Part shown: positions 46,399 through 53,002 of the stretch, one piece after another | Layout of the letters: each line of letters starts with the position of its first letter | Numbering within the stretch: the first letter of the stretch is position 1 | DNA from: Minicystis rosea | GTDB lineage: Bacteria; Myxococcota_A; Polyangia; Polyangiales; Polyangiaceae | NCBI GenBank assembly: GCA_001931535.1 | Contig: CP016211.1 | Location: 14,337,501-14,401,500, forward strand | Direction of reading: 5' to 3' | DNA: 64,000 bases | Program-made: the position numbers and the translations under genes | The notes under the pieces: model-generated | Databases searched by the model: none | The model's input: the letters and a program-made list of their open reading frames with translations, nothing else | Told to the model about the DNA's origin: nothing

Positions 46399-47073
46399 AT
46401 GACTTTGATTCTCTTGCCCACCGTCGAGGTCGAGCCTTCGGGCTGGGCCGAGCCTGGATACGAAAAGCTGATTCACACCGACGCGTGGGATGCTCTTTGG
46501 GAGCGCTCGTTGTCGCGCTGGCAGCTCGAGCCCATCACACCCCACGCGTGGCAGGTCTCGACGGCTTCGTTCGTGTCGGAGGAAGCGTTGACGAACCTGC
46601 TATCGCTCCAATTGCGGAGGAGCGGTGTGCAAGACTTCCTCAATCGAGACGGTGAGGTCGAGCCCGATGAACGACGCATCTCTTCGCTGTACGGCGGCTA
46701 CGTGCTGTTCGATGCGGATGGCCGTCGGATCGCTTTCCCATCGTGTTGCTGCGATCTCGCCGACCTCGCGGAGTGGCGCCGTGCGGCGAGCCTCGTCGAC
46801 GGAAAAGACGCCCTGCTCGACATCGGCCACGGAAACTGGTCGGCACGTCGCGAGGGAACGAGCGTGCTCCTCACCCAGGGCCCAGAGTGGCATTACTTCG
46901 AGCCAATCACCACCTCGGTTCCCGCAGACGAGCTGCTCGCCGCCACGTACGTCGCCGAACGAGCCGTGGAGGCCTTCCGCCTCCGGCTCCTCCCCATCCT
47001 CCATCGACTCGTCGAGGACGGCACGAAAGCCGAGCGTCTCTCCTTGCTGATGGTCGGGCTTCCCGTGAAGTAG
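46399..47073 (+). CDS. Hypothetical protein, first of a low-GC patch
   Basis: This 224-residue protein has no recognised domain. Landmarks are WAEPGYEKLIHTDAWDALWE, a hydrophobic-charged core, a FPSCCCDLADLAEWRRAASL stretch with three adjacent Cys, and a helical C-terminus (ELLAATYVAERAVEAFRLRL). The DNA is visibly less GC-rich than its neighbours, and no ribosome-binding site is strong. Compact size and neighbourhood suggest a possible immunity or accessory gene, but this is only an inference. Confidence 0.55.
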   Translation: MTLILLPTVEVEPSGWAEPGYEKLIHTDAWDALWERSLSRWQLEPITPHAWQVSTASFVSEEALTNLLSLQLRRSGVQDFLNRDGEVEPDERRISSLYGGYVLFDADGRRIAFPSCCCDLADLAEWRRAASLVDGKDALLDIGHGNWSARREGTSVLLTQGPEWHYFEPITTSVPADELLAATYVAERAVEAFRLRLLPILHRLVEDGTKAERLSLLMVGLPVK

Positions 47074-47133
47074 CGGGTCAACTCATCACCTGCAACGGAC
47101 CATACGTAGACGACGGTCGCGAGATACGGCACC

Positions 47134-47604
47134 ATGCTCGCCATGGGTGCGGAGAAGAATCGAATTGGGAAGCGACCACCGCGCTATTCGTTCATCCTGA
47201 ACCCCTACGCGAGCGAGCGACTCAGCAGGTGCCCCCGTTGTCGCCAACTCACCCATCCTCGGAAGTTTGCGCTGTTCGTCCACATCGCCGAGTGGGGACC
47301 GATGACGCTCGGCAAGACTTGTGTCTACTGCTCACCCTGCGAGCTGATCGTGGTGCACCAGCACGAGCTGGAAGCGCAGCTCGCGCACGCCTTCGAGAGC
47401 GTGGCCCCCGAGGTCATTGGCAACGAGTACTTGGTGCTGGGGACTGTGGACCGGCAAACGTGGAAGGCGGGGCTCGCCGGAACCGCGCAAACTCTGGACG
47501 AGACCCTGGAGCACATGGCGGAGTTCAAACGCGTGCTGAAGCTCGAGGTGGACCCCGGCGGGTGGCGCCCGGCAGAACCGAGCAAGAAACCCGGCCGGCA
47601 GTGA
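47134..47604 (+). CDS. Hypothetical protein with zinc-ribbon-like Cys pairs
   Basis: This 156-residue protein has RCPRCRQLTHPRKFALFVHI near residue 30 and TCVYCSPCELIVVHQHELEA near 65, so two CxxC pairs could bind zinc. The rest is helical (LDETLEHMAEFKRVLKLEVD). Proteins with this paired-Cys, His layout are common as small unknowns in myxobacteria. The start could also be three codons later (47143). No signal peptide. Confidence 0.6.
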   Translation: MLAMGAEKNRIGKRPPRYSFILNPYASERLSRCPRCRQLTHPRKFALFVHIAEWGPMTLGKTCVYCSPCELIVVHQHELEAQLAHAFESVAPEVIGNEYLVLGTVDRQTWKAGLAGTAQTLDETLEHMAEFKRVLKLEVDPGGWRPAEPSKKPGRQ

Positions 47605-47701
47605 AGGGGCGTCGACGTCATCTGCGCCGCCGAGTAGGGCAGTGCAATCCGACGGTTCTCCCACCCAGATGCGTCGCAGGCTCATCGGAAAGCGTTTGGC
47701 C

Positions 47702-48349
47702 ATGTCCTGGCTCACCCTTCGTTACGCACCTGGATTCGTGATCGACCTCACCTCGTGGACGACGACCATCGAGCGCACAGGCAAGCTGCGACAGCAAGTT
47801 CTCGCATGGCCCAGCAAAACCACCGTGACGCATCTGGGGACGCTGCGAGCTGCTGATGTCGCCGAGATTGCCTCGCTCATCGCGTCTGTCGACTTCGCTG
47901 CCTTGGAGGACCCCCGACGTCGAGATGTAGTCGACGATGCGTCCGCGATCGCCATTCACGTGAAGGAGGGCAGCTTGGTGCGAGGGTTTTGTGCGCCGTT
48001 GCTCTGGTGGGACTGGGCGCAACACCACGGGAGCCGCGTTGGCCTTCCCGACCTGGACTTCGGACCGGCGCTCGACCTGTGGTGGGCAATCGATCGGCTC
48101 TCGCCGCGTCATCTCGCGGAGATCGCGATGTCCGCGAACACGGACTGGCGCATGAACGTGGACCCCGCTGCGGCCGAGCTGAGGCGGCTGAGGTCGATTG
48201 GGCTCGATATCGGGGCCGCCCTCGACCACATGCGCGGACGCGGCTTCACGCTTCCTGCCGTGTCAGAGGCAGTGACCGAGGTAGAGGGCATTGCTCCCGC
48301 GGAGCTCCATTTCTTGCTCGAGAGCCGCGGACGCTGGGATGCTTATTGA
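47702..48349 (+). CDS. Hypothetical protein, possible immunity-type
   Basis: This 215-residue protein starts MSWLTLRYAPGFVIDLTSWT. The N-terminal 125 residues look like an alpha/beta domain (DVVDDASAIAIHVKEGSLVR, LLWWDWAQHHGSRVGLPDLD), ending in LDLWWAIDRLSP, a pattern seen in small bacterial immunity or DUF proteins. The C-terminal part is helical (AALDHMRGRGFTLPAVSEAV). GGAAAG lies upstream of the ATG; an in-frame GTG starts 60 nt earlier. No family is identified. Confidence 0.5.
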   Translation: MSWLTLRYAPGFVIDLTSWTTTIERTGKLRQQVLAWPSKTTVTHLGTLRAADVAEIASLIASVDFAALEDPRRRDVVDDASAIAIHVKEGSLVRGFCAPLLWWDWAQHHGSRVGLPDLDFGPALDLWWAIDRLSPRHLAEIAMSANTDWRMNVDPAAAELRRLRSIGLDIGAALDHMRGRGFTLPAVSEAVTEVEGIAPAELHFLLESRGRWDAY

Positions 48350-48474
48350 TGTGCATTCCGCTGCTCGATGGCGTGCCGGTGTGCCCGCACCGCGCGAGGC
48401 CTTGCGAGCGGCGGGGAGGTCATGCGACCGTCATGGCTCGCCCGCAGCCTGCTGAGTAGACCAAGCCACGTTTC

Positions 48475-48951
48475 ATGGAAGATCCGAGCCCATTCGACTT
48501 GTGGGCCCACGTCGAGGCGTCGCCGCCGAAGGATGCCGGCGCCTGGTTGCAAGCGCATCGTCCCGAGCTGTCGTTGCTTCAGGCGAAGCTAGCCGTCGCT
48601 CGAGTCGCTGCGTCACGGACCGAACCGCTCCTCGTTGCCGAAGGGCGCGGGTGGTCGGGCATCACGACCCTCCGCCAAAACCTACCTCCTTGGTTGGGGA
48701 AGCCCAGTGTCGTTCAGCATTGGTGCCTGCCGTCGGAGCTGCCGCACCACTGCGCGGCTCATGACCTACGCTACGGCGGGGGGCTCGGCTGTCACGTGTG
48801 TAGAGGGTTCTTCGGCGGATCGCCAGTCTCGAACAGGCGCGGCGAAACTACGCAGGATTCAGTGCCTGCGACGAGCACCTATGTCTTCACGTGCGTTCGC
48901 CGCGGATGGCCGAGCTCCTCGCGAGGAGCTCGGTGGACATCATGTCCGCCG
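48475..48951 (+). pseudogene. Possible truncated or decayed gene
   Basis: The reading frame opens well (MEDPSPFDLWAHVEASPPKD, AGAWLQAHRPELSLLQAKLA) for about 50 codons with normal third-position GC. After about 48625 the composition becomes erratic and the frame runs into the antisense of the next gene. This looks like the start of a gene whose remainder has decayed or shifted frame. I end it before the MafI-like gene by choice, not at a stop codon. No domain is recognised. Confidence 0.3.
48910..48933. terminator. Perfect 24-bp palindrome after MafI-like gene
   Basis: CCGAGCTCCTCG is followed directly by CGAGGAGCTCGG, a perfect palindrome. It starts 19 nt after the stop of the minus-strand MafI-like gene, which suggests an RNA hairpin that ends or protects that transcript. 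It has no T-run. Confidence 0.5.
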
Positions 48952-49221
48952 TCATCCAGGCCGAAGATTACCCCAATATCGCGGGTCGACTCCGAGCCCC
49001 CGGGCTTCCCTCAACAACGGCTCGCAAGCGTCTTCGGGGCACGCCCCGTCGTGGTCGTCGGCGAGGTTGTCGAGCAGGATCTCCAGGGCAATCTTGAATT
49101 CCCCAACGTCGACGAGCCCAGTGACGGTCTCCAGAGGCATGTTGGGGCGCGCCGATTGGATCGTCGCCACAATGGCGCGCAGGCGCTCCCTGGTCTCGTG
49201 TGCGGTCTCCCGCGGGGACAT
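48952..49221 (-). CDS. MafI-family immunity protein
   Basis: This 89-residue protein starts MSPRETAHETRERLRAIVAT. The core LETVTGLVDVGEFKIALEIL, with LLREARGLGVDPRYW at the end, matches small helical immunity proteins of the MafI type, which neutralise polymorphic (MafB-like) toxins. No toxin gene lies next to it, so it may be an orphan used against neighbours' toxins. It sits at the end of a low-GC patch of small unknown genes, 26 nt after the PilZ-receiver gene stops on the same strand side. Confidence 0.72.
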   Translation of the reverse strand: MSPRETAHETRERLRAIVATIQSARPNMPLETVTGLVDVGEFKIALEILLDNLADDHDGACPEDACEPLLREARGLGVDPRYWGNLRPG

Positions 49222-49247
49222 GCCGGCTCTTCGCGTCGACACGCTCC

Positions 49248-50366
49248 TCAGCGATTTCGCTCGTCGGCCAGGCGTGCGTGCTCGATCAAGAGAGCGGACA
49301 CGCGGGTGCCGTTCTCGCCGTGATCGGGCACGTCGCAGAGCGTGAACTCGAAGTCGCCGCGGGCCCATCCCAGCATGACGAACACCGCGTTCGGGCCGCG
49401 GACCTTTCCATCGGCCACGGCGGCGTCGACGAGCAGGCCGTCGCGAAGGGTCAGGGTGCCGGTCGTGTCTTCCTTCGCCGTGAGGCGGCCGGTGCGTCGT
49501 TCCATCTCGAGCAGGCCGAGCACGGACGCGAGCGAGACGTGGGAGAGGTCGCCGCGCAGCGAGCGCGCCGTTACAGGAGGCGCAGGAGGGGCGCCCGACG
49601 GCGTCGGCGGGCTCGCCGTCGTCCCGCGCGCCAGGAGCCGATCCACCCGCGCCCGCAGCTCGGCCACGCGGAATGGCTTGGAGATGTAGTCGTCGACGCC
49701 CAGCCGGTAGCCGCGCAGCCGATCCGCCTCGCTGCTCAGCGTCGTCGTGAACAGGAGGGGCACCGTCGCGAACTGCGGCTTGGTCCGCAAGAGGCGCAGG
49801 AGCTGCCAGCCGTCCATCTTCGGCATGTTGACGTCGGACACGATCAGGTCGGGGACCTCGCGCCCGCAGAGCGCCAGGGCCTCGAAGCCGTTGGTCGCGA
49901 ACCGCACCTGATCCTCGCGCCGGAACGCGGCGGCGATGAGCTGCTGGTACATGAGGTCGTCGTCGACGACCAGCACCGAGACGCGCTCGCGCGGCGATGC
50001 CTGCGCAGTACGCGCCTCGGGGGCTCCGATGCGTTCGGCGACGAACCTTTCGATCTTCGTGCGCGTCGCGGCATCGAGCGAGACGAAGCTCACCCCCATG
50101 CCGGCCGGCAGCCCGGCCGCATCGGCCTCGGCCGGAGCGCGGCTGTGCATGACGCGCGCGCGCATCGTGATCTCGGTCAGGGTCTCGGGCAGGACGAGCC
50201 GGACCAGCAACTCGCGGCCCATGGGCAGCGGGTCGTTCGTCGCGAGGAACATGCCCCCGGTCGAGATCTCCGTGCCGTACGCCAGCGCGAGCTGGTCCAC
50301 CGTCTCGAACCGCAGGGTGAAGTCCGCCTCCACGCGTGGGGCGTTACGTTTGTCTTCGGCGCTCAC
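49248..50366 (-). CDS. PilZ - response-regulator receiver - DUF4388 protein
   Basis: This 372-residue signalling protein has three parts. Residues 5-115 form a PilZ domain (PRVEADFTLRFETVDQLALA, STGGMFLATNDPLPMG), a possible cyclic-di-GMP or structural module. Residues 128-250 are a receiver with VLVVDDDLMYQQLIAAAF, the phospho-acceptor Asp in DLIVSDVNMPKMDGWQLL, and the Lys in DDYISKPFRVAEL. Residues 265-372 resemble DUF4388/PATAN (RSLRGDLSHVSLASVLGLLE). The start is GTG. No DNA-binding output is present, so it probably acts by protein contacts, as in gliding or type IV pilus control. Confidence 0.88.
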   Translation of the reverse strand: MSAEDKRNAPRVEADFTLRFETVDQLALAYGTEISTGGMFLATNDPLPMGRELLVRLVLPETLTEITMRARVMHSRAPAEADAAGLPAGMGVSFVSLDAATRTKIERFVAERIGAPEARTAQASPRERVSVLVVDDDLMYQQLIAAAFRREDQVRFATNGFEALALCGREVPDLIVSDVNMPKMDGWQLLRLLRTKPQFATVPLLFTTTLSSEADRLRGYRLGVDDYISKPFRVAELRARVDRLLARGTTASPPTPSGAPPAPPVTARSLRGDLSHVSLASVLGLLEMERRTGRLTAKEDTTGTLTLRDGLLVDAAVADGKVRGPNAVFVMLGWARGDFEFTLCDVPDHGENGTRVSALLIEHARLADERNR

Positions 50367-50682
50367 GCCTGGGTTCCTCGATCATGCGCCATGCAGCGGC
50401 TCCGGGACGCACCCGCGGACGCCGCGAGCGCAGGCCGGATGCTAGCACCCGTGCATCGGGCCGCGTAAGGCCTGCTCGCTGGAAGGCCTCGAGGAAGCGG
50501 CCTGGCGCTCCTCTTTCCCGCGGTGCGCAGGCCCTCCCGCGCGGCAGATTTCCGCCCCTCCCGCCGTCACCCCGGAGCTTCGGCGCCGGGGAGGCTCGCC
50601 GGTGCGAGCCGCTGACGTCGTTGGGATCTCACCCTATCGCCTCCTTCGCGTCGCGGAGGACCGTCGAGAGCGCGACGATGCG

Positions 50683-50730
50683 CGAGTGCTAAAAAATTAG
50701 CATGTCGACTTGCTAAAATTTTAGCACTCG
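50683..50730. promoter_or_regulatory. Double AT-rich palindrome overlapping a promoter-like element
   Basis: Two 16-bp sites, TGCTAAAAAATTAGCA (50687-50702) and TGCTAAAATTTTAGCA (50711-50726), lie 24 nt apart centre to centre. The second is a perfect palindrome; the whole 48 nt is also an inverted repeat (CGAGTGCTAA...TTAGCACTCG). Inside the right site TGC-TAAAAT reads as an extended -10 about 27 nt before the ATG at 50746. This looks like an operator pair for a dimeric repressor. It is not CIRCE: the arms are in the opposite order. Confidence 0.6.
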
Positions 50731-50745
50731 ATTACCAACCATCGC

Positions 50746-51699
50746 ATGTCGATCTCGACCGATTCGCCGTCCCCTGGACGCGGTGTTCGGCCTTCGTTCA
50801 CCGGCGCTTTGGCGTGGGCGCTGGTCGCCGCACTGACGCTGACCGCGTGCGCTGCGCCGTCCGGCCCTCCACCGAATGCTCCCGAAAAGCACGCGCCACC
50901 GCTCGCGCTCACGTACCTCGGCGTGGCTGGGTGGCAGCTCACCGACGGCGCTCACACGCTGCTCGTCGATCCGTATTTCACCCGCGCCGACGTCGCCGAC
51001 GACGCTGCGCCGCTCTCACCGAATCTCGCGCAGATCACGCGGTACGCGCCTGCGCGCGCCGACGTCATCCTCGTCGAGCATTCCCACTACGATCATCTCC
51101 TCGACGTCCCCACGATCGCCCGGCGCACGGGGGCCACCGTGATCGGCACCGACAGCTCGCTCAATGTCGCGCGCGCGGACGGCGTCGCCGAGACACAGCT
51201 CGTCGTCGCGCGCGGCGGAGAGACGTTCGACGTCGGCCCGTTCTCCGTGCGCGCCCTCCGTGGTTTGCACTCGCTCGTCGGCCTGCCCGCGACGCCGATC
51301 CCGCGCGAGGTCACCATGCCCATGGAGGCCCGCGCTTATACCGAGGGCGGCACGCTCCAATATCTCGTGCGCGTGCACGGGCGCTCCATCCTCTTCATCG
51401 GCTCGGCGAACTTCATCGAAGGGGAGCTCACTGGCCTCCGGCCCGACGTGGCGCTCGTCGCGGTCGGCCTCCGCGAAAAGATCCCCGACTACACCTGCCG
51501 CTTGATGCGCGCGCTCGGCCGCCCCCGCCTCGTGCTGACCAATCACTTCGACGCCCACCACGAGCCGCTCGGCCCGAAGCAGATGAGCCTCGGCGACGAC
51601 GCACGCACGAGCCTCGCCAAGTTCGCCGACGAGGTCCACTCATGCGCACCGGACACGAAGGTCGTCGTGCCGACGCACCTCCAGCCGCTCGCGCTTTGA
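50746..51699 (+). CDS. Metallo-beta-lactamase-fold lipoprotein, UlaG-like
   Basis: This 317-residue exported protein has lipobox TLTAC at residue 35. The MBL metal motif HSHYDH lies at 112-117 (HxHxDH), with LVDPYFTRADVADD before it and later FIGSANFIEGELTG and VLTNHFDAHHEP, carrying further His/Asp ligands. It resembles the UlaG/MBL lactonase-like group of L-ascorbate or phosphodiester hydrolases. It stands behind a double-palindrome operator, so it is probably tightly regulated. No regulator gene is adjacent. Confidence 0.82.
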   Translation: MSISTDSPSPGRGVRPSFTGALAWALVAALTLTACAAPSGPPPNAPEKHAPPLALTYLGVAGWQLTDGAHTLLVDPYFTRADVADDAAPLSPNLAQITRYAPARADVILVEHSHYDHLLDVPTIARRTGATVIGTDSSLNVARADGVAETQLVVARGGETFDVGPFSVRALRGLHSLVGLPATPIPREVTMPMEARAYTEGGTLQYLVRVHGRSILFIGSANFIEGELTGLRPDVALVAVGLREKIPDYTCRLMRALGRPRLVLTNHFDAHHEPLGPKQMSLGDDARTSLAKFADEVHSCAPDTKVVVPTHLQPLAL

Positions 51700-51731
51700 T
51701 GCATGGACGATCGTGAGCAATGGAATCGTCG

Positions 51732-52823
51732 TCACCGGCTTGCGGTCTGGTCCGGCACGCACGTCGTGAGCGCGAGTGACGCATACGCGGTCGCCGCGTC
51801 CGTCATGAAGCCCTCCACCTGCGCCGAGTCACCATTCACCGATCGGCCCGGCCACGAGCCATCATCAGCCTGGTGGTGTGTCAGCCAGGAGAGCCCCTTT
51901 TGCACGTCGGAGCGATTCGCCCCCTGCGCGGTGCCCGAGCAGAGCGCGAGCACCGCGATGGCGGTGGCATAACCGTCGCTCTCGGTCGCTCGGTCTTCTG
52001 CGAGAGAGCCTTGCCCCCACGCGCCCAGGGAGAAGCCACCATCTTCGAGCTGGGTTGCTGCGAGATCCGCCGCAATCGCGTCGGCGCGAGCGGGATCGAG
52101 GAGGCCCGTGAGCTTGCCGCTCGCCCAAAGGACCATGGCTTGGTCGTGGAGGACCATGCCGTCGACGCGCTTTTGGATGTAGCCGACGAGCTTCGTCGTG
52201 CCGGCGGCTTGTGCGCTCGTGGTGTTTGCCGGGATGGATCCGGTGACGAGCGCGGCGAGCGCGGCGCCGAGATCGTTGCGTGTCTCCCAGGGCTCGAGCC
52301 CGAACTCGAGCCAATCCCACGTGCCGTCCGCGCGTTGCTCGGCCCACATGCGATCGAGCGCGCTCGTCGTCGAGGCGCCGAGCGGCTTGCCGGATCCGAT
52401 GTCGTCGAGCGCGAGCGCTGCCGCGTTGAGCACGGCCTCCGTCGCGTGGGATTGCTTCCCCTTGTCGTTGTCGTCATTGCCATAGAAAGGGATCGCCGTG
52501 CCTGCCGTCGCGTCGGCGACGCGTGCCTCGAAGCGGGCGCGTGCGTCGTCTGCGGCCGGAGTCTTGGCGAACGGCGCGAGCGAGGAGCGCGCCATCACAT
52601 AGGGAAACGTCGTGTGGCAGGACATCGCGCAGGCGACGTTGCTGATGGGCGGCGGCGAGGCCAACCACGACGCGGAGCGCTCGTCGAGGTAGCCGGCGGC
52701 GCGCGCTTGCCAATCGTCGCGAGGGCCCTCGCCCGCCGGCGAGGTGCAGCCGGCCGTCGAGGCGGCGAAGGCAGCGGCAGCGAGAAGAAAAGTACGGGCG
52801 CTCGGGGTCGAGAAAAGGATCAA
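51732..52823 (-). CDS. Toroid-repeat (terpene-cyclase-like) lipoprotein with CX3CH motif
   Basis: This 363-residue exported protein starts at TTG with AGGAGG 6 nt upstream. It has lipobox STAGC and then CAMSCH at 65-70, a CX3CH variant of the haem c motif, followed by TTFPYVMARSSLAPFA. The remaining 280 residues form alpha-alpha toroid repeats as in squalene-hopene cyclases (QRADGTWDWLEFGLEPWETR, LEDGGFSLGAWGQ, HHQADDGSWPGR). The catalytic DxDD of cyclases is not seen. Similar pairing of a haem-type motif and cyclase repeats is known in planctomycete proteins. It is convergent with the MBL lipoprotein gene. Confidence 0.75.
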   Translation of the reverse strand: MILFSTPSARTFLLAAAAFAASTAGCTSPAGEGPRDDWQARAAGYLDERSASWLASPPPISNVACAMSCHTTFPYVMARSSLAPFAKTPAADDARARFEARVADATAGTAIPFYGNDDNDKGKQSHATEAVLNAAALALDDIGSGKPLGASTTSALDRMWAEQRADGTWDWLEFGLEPWETRNDLGAALAALVTGSIPANTTSAQAAGTTKLVGYIQKRVDGMVLHDQAMVLWASGKLTGLLDPARADAIAADLAATQLEDGGFSLGAWGQGSLAEDRATESDGYATAIAVLALCSGTAQGANRSDVQKGLSWLTHHQADDGSWPGRSVNGDSAQVEGFMTDAATAYASLALTTCVPDQTASR

Positions 52824-53002
52824 GACGAACCTCCTGCGCGTGGCCGAGTGAGCCTCCTTGCCACGGCGCTGAGACCGTCGTCATAGCAAGCCCCGAACCA
52901 GCCGCGAGCCCGCAATTCTCCCGGGAAACGCGGGGAGCTTCGCCGAGACGAAGCTCCGGTGTTCATGGTAACTGCTGGTAACTGGGAGGCTCGCCGTGGG
53001 TG

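Noticed and set aside
48635..49345. Plus-strand frame covering the MafI-like gene
   Set aside because: It runs antisense to a MafI-like protein with family motifs and has a Ser/Arg-rich composition.
50683..50730. CIRCE heat-shock element
   Set aside because: CIRCE is TTAGCACTC-N9-GAGTGCTAA. Here GAGTGCTAA comes first and TTAGCACTC last, so the order is reversed, and no chaperone gene follows.
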